In this document: positions 1 through 12,660 of the stretch, in pieces | Numbering within the stretch: the stretch's first letter is position 1 | How the letters are laid out: every line of letters begins with the position of its first letter | NCBI GenBank assembly: GCA_024305405.1 | Contig: JAKNDB010000108.1 | Span: forward strand, 1,157,001-1,221,000 | Reading direction: 5' to 3' | DNA: 64,000 bases | Source of the DNA: Dirofilaria immitis | Lineage: Eukaryota > Nematoda > Chromadorea > Rhabditida > Onchocercidae | Translations under genes and position numbers: made by a program | The notes under the pieces: model-generated | Database searches by the model: none | Seen by the model: the letters and a program-made list of their open reading frames with translations, nothing else | What the model was told of the DNA's origin: nothing

Positions 1-3000
1 GGTGTGCAAATTATCAATGATGATTCAATCTATATGGCTGATGTACTCATCCAAGATGGTGTTATACGGTAAAATATTTATCAAATTTCATTATCTATTA
101 CTGATAATTGAAAAATTTTTATCAATCATTGTGTTATGCATGAGATGACACGATATTTCATTTAGATTTTATATATTTTAAGTTTTTTTTTAAATTAAAA
201 ACTTAATTTAATTAAACTTAATTATAATGTTAGAATAATTTGTGTGATATGTCTTCTTTTTCTTTTTTGTTATCGAGATGAAGAAGTAAGTTTTAAATTT
301 ATAAGATTGTAAATTAGTCTAGAAGACGAATAATTAAGTTATAATTGAGTAAATTTAGGAATAGCTAATTAGTTAAGAGTTAATCGCTGGGTAGTCTTAA
401 TTTTGATTCTAATATTATATCTTGCTGAATGTGAAAAAAAAACAATATATTAAGGGAGTTATCGAGTAAAATCGAGGAACCACAAGGAGCGCATATTATC
501 GATGGAACTGATAAAGCGTTAATGCCGGCGGGTATCGAAATTTATACGGATTTCTCATCATCAGATTCTATGAATGACTTCGAGAATGGTTCAAAAGCTG
601 CATTAGCGGGTGGCAATGCTACGGTATCGAATATTTTCTTCATTAATTAATTAAACATTTTGAAATTGATGGAAATAAAGTTTTTTTAATACATTCAATA
701 AATAATAATTAAGTTCACTTTATGAATATATATCATTACAATTTCCTCAATGATTTCCCAAATAGTTAAATAGATAGATATCGATTGTGATTAAGAATTA
801 AATTTATTATAAAACTTTCATTTGCAAATGATTAAATTACATTAATTTTTTTTCGAATAATACTCGTTGCTACTATAATTTCATTGTTAATTAATAAATT
901 CGAAAATATTTGGTTAAACTTTCAAAATTGTGAAAGTTTTGAAAAAGATTTTTCACTTTTTTTCTTTCTTTATTTTTTTAATTTTTGTTTTTCAGATAAT
1001 CGATGTTATTCAACCAAGATCACATGAAACATTGCTAAATGCATATGATCGTTCATGCAAAATTGCACAATTAAAATCATTGTGTAATGTTGCATTCAGT
1101 GTGATAATTTCGGAATGGAATGATATGATAAGAAAAGAAATGAAAACATTGGTACATGATAAAGGCATTAATAGTTTTATTATTAATATTCAAAGAGATG
1201 AACAACTTTTTGAGGTTAATTTTTATTATTCATTATAATTATTTTTTCTTTTTTTTTTTTAATTTCATAAATATTTTACTTTTATAAATTTTAAAATATA
1301 ATTTTTCGTTAAAAATTAGATTTTGATATTTAGAATTTTTGTTCTGATATCAATCTTTTTAGTTCTCGTTTTTGCTTGTATTTTCTTGCATACATATATT
1401 TTCCTATATAAAAACTTTGTTTTCTTTCATATTCCTATTCCGTAGTTTTCTATTATATTTGATTCGAATTGCAGATTCTCGAGTATTGTCGAAGTCTTCG
1501 GGTTCATGCTCGTATAATTCCAGAAAATAAGGATATCATTGCTTTGTTGGAAAAACGATTACGTGCATCTGGTATTAGTGGTACGGAATGTTTCCATCTT
1601 TCAAGACCAGAAGCGGTATGCTATTTGCTGCTTTTCTTCTAATATCTAAGATTGGTTATTATGAAAATTTTGGAAAATAATACTAATAGCCAACGAAATA
1701 GCATAGAAATCGATATTTTATCTACTGTTGGATTTACGTAGAGTTGTCACATACCTTCAACTATCCGTACTCTTCGTTCATATCTTGGTGTAAAGTTGTA
1801 CATTCGTGAACACAAATTAGTATGAAGCATTAAATAGAAGTTAGAAGTAGAAGAAAGAATTATTTAACTATCTAAATATACCAGACATCATTGATTTCCT
1901 CGAAACCAGAAATTCCTAGATGATTTTCTAAAGAAGAGAAAAAGAATATGCATTATTCTTGAATTAATTAATGTAAATACATCACTTTAAATAATGCTCA
2001 ACCATCGCTCAACCACCTGTTTTCTCGAATCCAAAAATTTCCGGATAATTTTTTAGAATTGATTACGTTAATCACTTTATTTCTGTTATAGCTGGAAGCC
2101 GATATGGTGAATCGCATTTCTGTTCTTTCCAAATTGACGAAATGTCCGACTGCAGTGATGTCATTATCTTCTCCAGGAGCTGCTGATGTTGTACTGCGAC
2201 AGCACAATAAAATGCTTATACCGGAGGTTAGCATTTATAAACTAAAAAATTAGATTATTTATTAAATTTTAACAAATACATGATTCAGGAAATTTTAGCA
2301 TCTTTAAAATCGGTTGTATTATTATCTCGATCATGTTTAGATTCCTGTAACAGCATTGGAAGTAAAGAATGATGGAAAAGCGATTCAGTATTGCATACTT
2401 CATGGAGATATGCTGAATCACCTTCTGCAATAATATCTTGTTTTTCTAGGTTATTAATCCAGTTTTTTTGTTTCAACTTTTAAAAAAATAACTAAAGAAT
2501 AAAAATTTATACTTTTCAAACATTTTAAATAGGCTTAAGTTAACAAATATACAAATTAAGGAATTAAATCAACATTTCCAGTTTACCATTATGTATCTGT
2601 ACATCTGGTCATTGTGAAATGCGGAAAAAGAATTCGATCATGGAAAATTTCGCTCCAAATGTATCCGCTGTGGAAGAGCGAATGTCAATATTATGGGTTA
2701 AAGGTGTCTTGTCAGGAATGATTGATCCAATGCGATTCGTTGCTATTACCAGTAGTAATGCTGCCAAAGTGTTTAATCTCTATCCTAAAAGGTTTTTTTT
2801 TCAGATAATTTAATGTTAAAATTTTCAAAAATTGGAACATTAAACTTTGTAGTTACTTGATAGATGCCAAAAAAAAATCGTTTTTGTTTAATCGATTAAA
2901 ATAAATAAAAATCAGGTAAAAATGAAGCTTATTTGAAGTTAAATTTAGGGAAGAATTGCTGTTGGTGCAGATGCAGATTTGGTAATGTGGAAATTATCCC

Positions 3001-4042
3001 TGAAACATCAAGCATCTACTTTAAACCAACACTCATCATTGTCCAAAATATCTACTCCCCAGTTGAAACCTGTGATGACTATTTGCGGTGGACGAATTGC
3101 GTACAACAACGGAAAGGTCAGAATTTTTAAACTTTTGTTTATTTCAATAATGTTAGAGAGTTCTAAATATTTGTTTAGGTTTGTTCAAGCTTGCTATAAT
3201 GTTTGTTTTTCCTTTTACCTCTTTGAGAATTTTGGGAAATTAATTTAATTGAATTTATCGTAACTACTCGACGATTGTTCAGTGCAGCATATTTATTATA
3301 TGTTGTACGGAAAACATGGAATTCTTGAAAAAATCTTAAACCATTCTATTAATTCATTCACTGCTTAGATTATCGACTATTTATAATTTTAAAAATGTTT
3401 TCAACTTTAGTTTTTCTTCTTTTTTTTGTTTTTGAAATTATTATACAATTACAATTTGACTAATTAATTTATTTAATTTTTCAGTTTAACTTGGGACGAG
3501 GTAAATTGGTGGAACTTGAATCACGTTCTCCTTATTTATACTCTATGCTGGAAGAGATTGAAGGGGTTAGATGATATCAATTGCAAATTTATGAAAGTTT
3601 CCAATTCTAGAGAATTATAATTGTTTGTGATTAGTTTATTTTCTATTCCATTAATATCGGGTATTATGTGTGCAAAATTCAGGTGCAACTTAATGGTGGT
3701 ATAGCTGAAGGTACAGCACCACACAGCAATCATTTCCATCTTAAAGAGAACTTGAGTAATAGTAACCGAGTATTTCCATGAAAAACGTACCAAAGCAACA
3801 ATTCGATTCAGCTTATTCTGGTTCGTTCCATTTTTTTGTATTCGAAATTTTAAATTTCAAGAATTTTTGAAAGTTAGAAGGTTTATACTTACTTACCTAA
3901 TACTAAAACTTTCTTGTATTTCATTGGCTCTTCATTCCATAAAGGTGATACTGTTTGTAGCATCGTTGAGGACACACGTGGTATGCGTGCATCGACAAAA
4001 GTATTAAATCCACCAGGTGGGCGTTCTACGGGATTCTGGTGA
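1..4042 (+). CDS. unc-33: CRMP/UNC-33-like dihydropyrimidinase-related protein, 3' part
   Basis: Homologue of collapsin response mediator proteins, cytosolic tubulin-associated relatives of dihydropyrimidinase that act in axon growth. The 5' end lies outside the window. Exons read: 1-68, 455-623, 996-1214, 1475-1615, 2092-2226, 2341-2449, 2582-2791, 2949-3116, 3485-3565, 3683-3820, 3945-4042. Family landmarks seen: SRPEALEADMVNR, EERMSILWVKG, ITSSNAAKVFNLYP, VGADADLVMW, and a C-terminus LNPPGGRSTGFW. The segment matching the metal-binding HxH strand of true hydrolases reads MPAGIEIYTDF, so these ligands are missing; this argues for a non-enzymatic CRMP and not an active dihydropyrimidinase. 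Frame breaks are needed near 2385-2395, at the 2949 exon start, and near 3770-3790; in each the neighbouring frames carry good homology, so they look like single-base consensus errors. The family is certain; the choice of unc-33 over another CRMP paralogue is inferred. Confidence 0.85.
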
Positions 4043-6261
4043 TGCATCTAATCCAGAAGACTGCGAAAACTTCGAAATATATTACATGAACCATTAAAAT
4101 TTGATTGTATTTCGTGAGTTTTCGTAGATAAGTTATTTTGACATTATAAAAATTCATCTCCTAAGGAACTCTTAGTCCTTCTTGAAATTTATCAATAGAG
4201 AAATTTTTATTGTATTTTAAAATTCTAAATTATATTAAATTATTTCTTATATTAAATTATTCCTTCTTTAATAGTTCTATCCCTAATTTATTCTATATTT
4301 ATTCTTTCTATCCAACTAACAAATATTGATTATCCATAAATGATGCTATATTTCTATTACAGCCATTTATCCGAGAAGTGCATGATAAGATTCTGTATTT
4401 TGATACAATCATTGTTAGATTAAATTCATCTATTTCTGCTTTGATAATAATTTTTAGATCTCATCAATTGTATTCATTCCATCTAATTCCAATAAATTAT
4501 TAACCGGAACACGAATACGTTATCGGAATGTACCGTTATCATTAAAACATTTAAACTATTTGTAAACATTATGTGTTAATTTTTCATTAAATTTCAATTT
4601 CTGATTAAATAAAACATAAAACATTTCATTTCAGGTCATGTTGAATTTTTATATTGTTTTTTTTTTTTATTTTCCATTTCCTATTAATTTTCTTCAATGA
4701 AAATTTCCTCTTTTTATTTTCTTCTACCCTATATGCCAAAAAAATAAATATTAACTGATAAAAAAGAAAAAAAATAAAACTATCCCTCTTGTTGTCATTT
4801 TAATCATTTATACATTTTGAAATAAAAGATCTATCATTGCTTTTCCAAACTTGCATACCATTTATTAAATATGCCCTTCATATATGTATATACCATGTTT
4901 CGTCCTGTTTCAATGAAGTAGAAAATAATTAATAATAAACAGTTTTCGTATTACATTTATTGATAAGCAAACTTTCAAATTTATTGATGGAACTTGTTCG
5001 AAACATTGATTAATCAATAAATATGTTGACAAAGAAAGAAAAACAAAAAACAAGGAAGAGTAAAGATATTAATTGAACCTATGGTATTTAAAAGCTTAAA
5101 TTTACACATTTAATTAGATTCCAATATCTTTTCTGCATTTCGTGATAGGAAAAATCTGTAATTTTGATAAATAACTTAATCAATTAACCTGCAATTTTGA
5201 TAAGCAACTGAACAATCATTAGCCTGATAATTTTGATAAGTAACTGAACAATCATCGATCGGCCTGTAATTTTGATTATTCACTCAAGCATACGATATTT
5301 TATTTTATCGTTTTCTTTTATCCTTTTTGAAAATGTAAATTTATTATGAAAATAATATTCTAATAATCAAATACTCATTTAATTCTTTCAAATTTAAATT
5401 CTATTAATCAATATATCATTTCTTTTTTTTTTCTTTTCAATAAATTTCATTCCATTATTGTTTTAATTTTTTTGCTATAAATTGCTTACTTTTCATATAA
5501 AATAATATTTGATATTGTTACTATTTAACTTTATATTATCATCACTGTTAACTTATCAAATTTAACTCTATATTATCATCACTTTTAACTTATCATTAAC
5601 TTTATATTATCAACACTTTTAACTAATCATTTTATTTAACTTATCATTATTTTTTTTCCTTTGTTTCTTCCTTTTCCTTTCATAAAACTTATCATTATGT
5701 TTTAACTTATCATTATCTTTTTCCTTTCATAAATCAATATTCTTATTGAATCTAAATTTCTGTTTGTTGAAGTTTATTTTATATTTAATTTAGCTTATTA
5801 TTATGCAAATAAATGTTTGAAGAATATTTTTCTTTCAACTAACTACAAATACGATTGATTAGCAGTGAAATGCAATTATTTCAAATTTTGAGAAAATAAG
5901 GAAGAAAAGTTTTTTCTTTTTTTTTTTTTTTCTTCTAAATTTACAATTACCATAAAATATTTGTTATAACAACTAAAAAGTCATATTTAATTAAGCGTTA
6001 AAAGATAAGACGTCAATTATTACGCAATTTTTAAACTTTATGACGAAATTTTGATGGAAAAAAAAACGAAAAAAAAAAAAAGAAATGATTATCGTAAATG
6101 TAGGGAACCTAAAATTGTGCAATAATTTAATAATAGTAAATGTATGATTTGAAATTATATTTCAAAAAAAAAAAAAATTTACTCGAAAAATGTTTGTTTT
6201 TCTCTTTTTTTTTTTTTTTTTCTCCCTTGCTTTTCTACTTCTACTTCTTCATCATCATCTT

Positions 6262-6558
6262 CATCATCATCTTCATTCATTCATCTTCATTCATTCATCT
6301 TCATTCATTCATCTTCATTCATTCATCTTCATTCATTCATCTTCATTCATTCATCTTTAATCATCATCTTCATTCATTCATCTTCATTCATTCATCTTCA
6401 TTCATTCATCTTCATTCATTCATCTTCATTCATTCATCTTCATTCATTCATCTTCATTCATTCATCTTCATTCATTCATCTTTATTCATTCATCTTCATT
6501 CATTCATCTTCATTCATTCATCTTCATTCATTCATCTTTATTCATTCATCTTCATCAT
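6262..6558. repeat. 14-bp minisatellite
   Basis: About twenty near-perfect copies of a 14-base unit, TTCATTCATTCATC in one phase, with occasional C-to-T changes and one interruption near 6357-6368. It lies between two long T tracts. The translated open frame through it (Phe-Ile-His-Ser repeats) results from the repeat and is not a gene. Confidence 0.9.
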
Positions 6559-7074
6559 CGTTTTTTTCCTTTTTTTTTTTTTTTTTTATAGGAAAATCTT
6601 TTTTTAAAAAAGAAAAAAAATTGCTGATAATTGAAAATTTTGTAAATTTTTGTTAAAGTTTTATAATATGAAAAACTAAAGTCATTATTACTACCATCTT
6701 TTGCTTGTTTCGGTTTGTTTTTTTTTTTTTTTTCCTCTCCTCTCTCCTCTCTCTCTCCAATCCATATATTTCATCTTGTTACGTTTTTTACGTCATTTTT
6801 AAAATTATCGAATAAGCAACAATCGTGTAAAACTTATATTAAAATCATTTGCTCTCGATGAAATTTACTCATTTTCATTGATAACTTTAATTGAAATGTG
6901 AATTGTATGAAAAGTGAAAAATTATTTATCGTTTTATCTTTTTTCATTTTTGATAAAATTTAGTTTAATTTAATTTAATGCGTTTAATTTAATATTTGTT
7001 TTATATTGGCTTAGATAAAATTTTTATCAATGAATCAATTAATTTTGTTTTTTGTTTCTTTTTTTTTTTTTTGT

Positions 7075-7425
7075 AAATTGATAATTTCGATTATTTTAAT
7101 TTATTTAAATTGATAATTTCGATTATTTGCAACTCTTTCAATTTATTTAAATTGATAATTTCGATTATTTCACTTCTTTCAATTTATGTAAACTGATAAT
7201 TTCGATTATTTCCATTTATTTAAATTGATAATTTCGATTATTTGCAACTCTTTCAATTTATTTAAATTGATAATTTCGATTATTTCACTTCTTTCAATTT
7301 ATGTAAACTGATAATTTCGATTATTTCCATTTATTTAAATTGATAATTTCGATTATTTGCAACTCTTTCAATTTATTTAAATTGATAATTTCGATTATTT
7401 GCAACTCTTTCAATTTGTATTAATC
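7075..7425. repeat. Higher-order tandem repeat
   Basis: At least seven copies of the core TTGATAATTTCGATTATTT, each followed by one of three alternative linkers (GCAACTCTTTCAATTTATTT, CACTTCTTTCAATTTATG, or CCATTTATTTAAA). The order of linkers repeats, so a longer period of roughly 130 bases is nested over the short unit. Confidence 0.85.
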
Positions 7426-7736
7426 GATTGTAATTGAATTTTAGCTTAGATTTATAAGTTTAATTAAAAGTTTTTAAGTTTTTTTTAAATTATCTTTTTA
7501 AGAAATATTTTACAAAAATTATTTATTTTAGTACAATAACTTTTCTTTGTTTTTCATTTTTTTTTTTGAAAAATTTTCACGATGACATAATAGCTTTATT
7601 TTTTTTTTTTTTTTTAAAGTAATGTTTATTTTCATCTATTCTATTTTGTTTATAAAATGATATAAATGTTGAAAAGAAAAGTAACATTTGATGATTTATA
7701 TTTTTCGTTCTTCCATTTTGTTTTTTGTTTTTTTCT

Positions 7737-7812
7737 TTTCTCTCTCTCTCTCTCTCTCTCCCTCCCTCTCTCTCTCTCTCCCTTTCTCTCTCTTCCTCTC
7801 CCTTTCTCTCTT
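7737..7812. repeat. CT microsatellite
   Basis: Nearly pure pyrimidine tract made of CT dinucleotides with CCCT interruptions. The opposite strand reads as an Arg-Glu-rich open frame that I do not regard as coding. Confidence 0.85.
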
Positions 7813-9298
7813 AATATATTTATTTTTATAATCGGTCTATAGTTGATGAGAATTTTTTTAAAATTTATTTTAAAAATTTCGCCAACATTTTTGAAAAATT
7901 TTCTCAACTTATTGATATTATCAATTTTTATCATATTAAAAAAAAAGAAATTTTAATTTAATTTTTATCAAGGCATATATATATATATGATAAGAAATTT
8001 AATTTAATTTAATGCATTTTATCAGGGCATATATATGATAAGAACTTTTATTTTATAGCTGTTAAAAATAAATTTCAATGAATCATAATGATTCAATATT
8101 GTCAAGCAATGATGATCTGGTATTTAATGATAATAGTTAATCGATATTTTTCATTTTGATATGATGATTAAGATATATGCTTATTGCTTATTTGTTTTAT
8201 CAAATTGCTAAAATTTGAATAGTTTTAGGACGATGATTGATTAAGAATTGAGGTTCACATCACAAAAATTATACATAATCAAATCAGATAATTTAATGAT
8301 AATAAAACAAACAATTTCAATATGTTATTGAATTAATGAATAGTGAGAGAAATAAGCTTAACAGTGCAAAAAGAAAAGAATTAGGAAAGTCTTAATTGTG
8401 TTATCAGACGAAATAAATTTTTCATTGTATCGAAAATCTGATATTAATTATAATTCCAATTAATAATGATAAAAATAATTTTTGTTGATCAAATTTGCAT
8501 AATTTGTTTCCTAGATATTGGATCAAAATTCAATAAATAATAGAAGAGTAATTTTTTAATTTCATTAAAATTAGATTGTAATGAATTGATATTTCTCGAC
8601 AACCTTTGAAGATTGTCGAGAATTTTGGTTTAGTACGAAAATAATCTTATGCAAATTGAAAAATTTTATATATCAAATTTTCATTACTTAATTCTGAAGT
8701 TTAGATAAATAACGGATTTCATGTGTTTCACTTTGTACACAATTTCTATCCAATGCTCTAACATACCGCAAAAATTTTAGTTCATCAAATGACCTTTTAA
8801 CTATATGCCACTGAGAGGCGAACTAGTTCGTACATTTGCCATAACCGTTGATCTTTGATTTTGGGATATTTGGACTTTTTCTACCTTTTTTTTCAGTCTT
8901 CCTTAGCAATTTCTCTTCTTTTTTTTTCATGTAAAATGGATGTAATGAAAAGCGAGGATGGGCGGGAAGCGGGGAAGCGAATGAGCAAGAACGGGAAAGC
9001 GGGGAAGCGGGGACAAAAAGAGGAAGCATTGGAAAAGATAGGAAGCGGTGAAGAAAAGAAGGAAAGGGGGAAAAAAAGAGATGATTAGCTTCTTGGAGGT
9101 AGTGATAAGCAACAAGGATCAAAGTCCATAGTACGTCGGTCAATAATCATTCATACTAATCCTTGATGTTTTGTCATAGTGCTTGAAAGACAGGCAAATT
9201 CAAAAATGCGTACTTCTTTGCTAATACAAAATGTAGCAGATTTTTTAAAAACTTAGTTTACAATCTTCATTGTTTACATCCGTTATAGTTTCCCTTTC

Positions 9299-9425
9299 TT
9301 TCTCTCTCTTCTCTCTCTCTCTCTCTCTCTCTCTCCCTCCTTTTTTTCTTATCTTTTTTTTCACTTCCTTTAACTAACATTATTTGCATTTATTATCATT
9401 AGAATTCTGTTTAACTTTTTTATCA

Positions 9426-9462
<37 letters not shown>

Positions 9463-9470
9463 ATATATGT
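9299..9470. repeat. CT and TA microsatellites upstream of the elongase
   Basis: A CT tract at about 9299-9336 and a TA tract with TG interruptions at about 9428-9470. They lie 350-500 bases upstream of the elongase start codon, in its likely 5' flank. Confidence 0.8.
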
Positions 9471-9817
9471 ATAAATTGTTTCATTATATTTTCATATCGT
9501 TCCATTTTTTTCTTTTTTCTTTTTGTTTTCTTTTTTTTCTGTTTTTTTGTTCTTTGCTATTTATAATTAAATAACATACGTTACGGATAATATTTCTATA
9601 AATGAAATTTGATTATTATTTTGCTATTTGCCATATGATTCATAATTTATTTTTAATCATTAAGCTGATTAATTTTTATTTATTATAAACGATATGTTAA
9701 AAATTTTTTTGTTTTCTAAACTGAAAAAAATTAAATAAATAAATGAATAAATAAAGTAAAATAAGAGAAAGATTTAGATAAAATTCGAATTTTCTATTCC
9801 TAAAATCTTCTTCCTAA

Positions 9818-12660
9818 ATGGCTCAATGGGAATATTTACCCTATTATGGATTGGAGAATTATCTTTATACGACATCATTTGAAGCAAAATTTAATATGAT
9901 GGAATCAACGAAATGGATGCAAGAAAATTGGTTTCATAGCATAACATCATCTATTGCATATGTTATTTCTATTTATATTGGACAAAAGGTAATGCTTTAT
10001 TTTCTTCTTTTTTATTTCTTCAAATTTTATAATGTAATTTCAAAATTTTATTGAAAATTACGCAATATGATTGATTTAGGTCTTTCTTTTTTTTTTTTTA
10101 TCTTTTCTCCTTTCCTTTTTTTGCCTTCAAAATTTAATTATAGGAATAAGCTTTTATCAAATTTTCTTAGGTGTTCAATTGGCATATATCAGTTAGAACT
10201 GATATATGATTATTGCTATGCCTCTTGGTTAGTATCATCATCTGCTAGATAGTTAAATAAATGGATTCAGAATATGCAAATAATCATTGATTCTGCTGTA
10301 TTTTTTATGCTGAATATTTTTTTATGTTTCCAATATTAATCAGTTTTCTTCCTTGTTTTTTTTTCTTGTTAACTGGGAATGTTCGCAATATTTACCGATT
10401 GCTGAATTACAGCTAATGGAATCGCGTAAACCGTTTCGTCTGGATAATCTATTGATAGCATGGAATCTTGGTCTAGCTTTCTTTTCCCTCCTAGGTGTAT
10501 GCCGAATGACACCTGAATTATTATGGAGTGTTCGAGAGAATTCTTTCGAATATTCGATATGTACAGCTTCATTTGCGCAAGGTGTTACAGGATTTTGGAC
10601 CGAAATGTTTGCCTTGTCTAAGGTTTGGTATTGCACAGTTAAATGAATTAGAGTTTTGACATTTGATTGAAGAAGAGGAGTGATGGAAGTAATAGTTTTG
10701 GTTGGCGAAAATTTAAGAAAAAGACTTACTCTCCATATCACTGCTAGTTCTGAATTATGTTTAATTTTGTTGTATTGATCGTATCAATTTTGCGTGGGTA
10801 GTTCGTCGTCAAAAATGCTTTTTTATGCGGAGTATTGAAATATTAAGAGTAAATATATGAAATAACATATACATCATCATTGATGGTATTGATTTCTCTT
10901 ACTATTCAATGAGATTTGTTTGTTTATGCATAATTGGTTTTTTTCTGGTGATGACGATTATTTTTATTAATTTAGGTTGCTGAATTTGGTGACACGGTAT
11001 TCAATAGCTGCGCAAACGTCCGCTACTTTTTCTTCACTGGTATCACCATGTTACTGTACTTGTTTACACATGGCATGCTTACAAAGTAAGTCTTTTTGTT
11101 GGTTGATTGATTTCTAAAAATTTTTAATTCAAATAGACAATTGTTAAGAAACTGTGATTGAGTGAATACCTTATTCAATTTACATGAGTTTTATCATTTT
11201 TATTAGTTATCTTCATATTATTCTTTTTACCTAAATACAGAGTAATAAATCAATCTCTGTAAACAAAACATACAATTCCCTTTAGTGCTTAAGAATGTGT
11301 AATGCAATGTTTTGTAATGTGAAATAAGACGTAGCACACTTCGTGCGACTTTTTTTCTTTTTTTTGTTAAGCAACTGTTAGCGTTTTTGATGATGTAATA
11401 AGGCGGAAATTATAAAGATATTTTCTACAGTCCAAACATGTAACGATTTTCTAAAATCGTGTTTGCCAAGACAGTAAAAAAGTTACGAATTCTTTCGAAG
11501 TTTCATGAACCTGTTTTCTTTTATTTTGTCGTCAGAATTAAATCCAAAGATCACTTAATTGTTTATCAAAAGTCGATTTCTAACCTTAACTTGATTTTTT
11601 TGCAGGATCACACAGCTTCGGGTCGGTGGTTTATATGGATGAATTATACTGTGCATGCATTTATGTACACGTATTATGCGCTTCGAGCTATGCGTAAACG
11701 ACTTCCAAAGATGGCGGCAATGATGGTTACAATTTTGCAGATCTTGCAGATGGTTGGAGGTGTCTTTATCGGTTAGTTTTACTTTAAAAAATAAGTAATT
11801 TGTTAACAACGTTTGCCATCTCAGCAATCATTTCTTAATTAAATAGCTATTAAATTTGCAATCTTGAAAGAGAAGAAAAGTGTGTTATTGAGACATTTAA
11901 ATTATTTAGAATAAGTGTTGATGTTTTCCTACTTTTTTAAGATATTTTTTTTTAGCATAACTTTTACAACACTTAATTTTCGTCTAAAAATGATATTTTT
12001 ATCTAGAGCAGTGATTTCAGACCTGTTAAATTATTATATTGAAACAGCATGAATGTTTTTTATGTGCTTTTTATGTTCATTTCAGGAATAAACATTTTAC
12101 GAATCAAACTTTCTGGCCGTGACTGTCAGCAAACCTGGAGCAATCTTTACTTCTCATTTACTATTTACTTTTCGTATTTTCTGCTTTTCTGCAACTTCTT
12201 CTATAATACTTATCTGAAAAAGGTATTTTTTAGTTTAATACTTCTTGTTCCATTTACTGAACAGTATAAACACTAAATTTCGAAATAGGGATGCCTATTT
12301 GATCTCTGTTTCTTATTAACGGTGTAAATTACCGCTTGGGGAAAACTGATGTAACTTCATTTTATCCATCATTGTGCTGATTTAAATTTCAAAGTGTAGT
12401 GGAAAGTTTCTTCTCTATTTTAAGACGATAAAATATCATTTATCTAAATGTTGAATGAGTTTTGATCAATTTATTCACCGTTAGTCGAAAGTTAAAACAC
12501 AGTTAGGCAACATTTAACGTAATTCCAGGGTAATAGATATCATGCAGTACTCGCTGATGGCATCGGTAACAAAACTCAAAAGGATATGATCACAGAAGAG
12601 CGATCGAAGGAAAAAATGAAGTTGAAAATGATGTCGATGCGAAGGTCAGGAATCATTTAA
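9818..12660 (+). CDS. ELO-family very-long-chain fatty acid elongase (3-ketoacyl-CoA synthase)
   Basis: Multi-pass endoplasmic reticulum enzyme that condenses malonyl-CoA with a fatty acyl-CoA in chain elongation. Exons: 9818-9988, 10413-10622, 10976-11085, 11606-11771, 12086-12222, 12529-12660. About 275 residues, normal for ELO proteins. Seen in order: MESRKPF before the first conserved helix, [18 protein letters not shown], the catalytic histidine box LHWYHH with RKRPLLF before it, [20 protein letters not shown], and a lysine-rich C-terminus. The start at 9818 is the first in-frame methionine of an exon whose donor (AAGGTAATG) fits phase 0. Exon 3 is 110 bases and needs 111: one base is missing near 11001-11010, between FGDTVF and RKRPLL. 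All other junctions agree in phase. Which C. elegans elo gene is the orthologue cannot be settled by eye. Confidence 0.9.

Larger units (their letters stand above)
4043..9817. other. Intergenic region, repeat-rich
   Basis: No supported gene. The first 600 bases after the CRMP stop probably hold its 3' UTR; an AATAAA lies near 4607. The rest is AT-rich with imperfect repeats at 5150-5290 (units sharing GATAANNAACTGAACAATCAT-like text), repeats of TTTAACTTATCATTA-type text at 5520-5720, and the separately listed tandem repeats. A purine-rich patch at 8940-9080 repeats GAAGCGGGGAAGCG-like text. Its open frames on both strands show no family features. Confidence 0.6.

Noticed and set aside
2285..2476. 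Minus-strand 63-residue frame and an alternative acceptor at 2287 for the CRMP gene
   Set aside because: The acceptor at 2340 gives IPVTALEVKNDG, which fits the CRMP family; the earlier acceptor runs into a stop without homology.
6140..6607. 155-residue open frame of Phe/Ile/His/Ser
   Set aside because: It is a translation of the 14-bp minisatellite and its flanking T tracts.
8823..9143. Overlapping frames of about 60-106 residues on both strands
   Set aside because: They come from a purine-rich repeat patch (GGGAAGCGGGGAAGCG type) with no family features.
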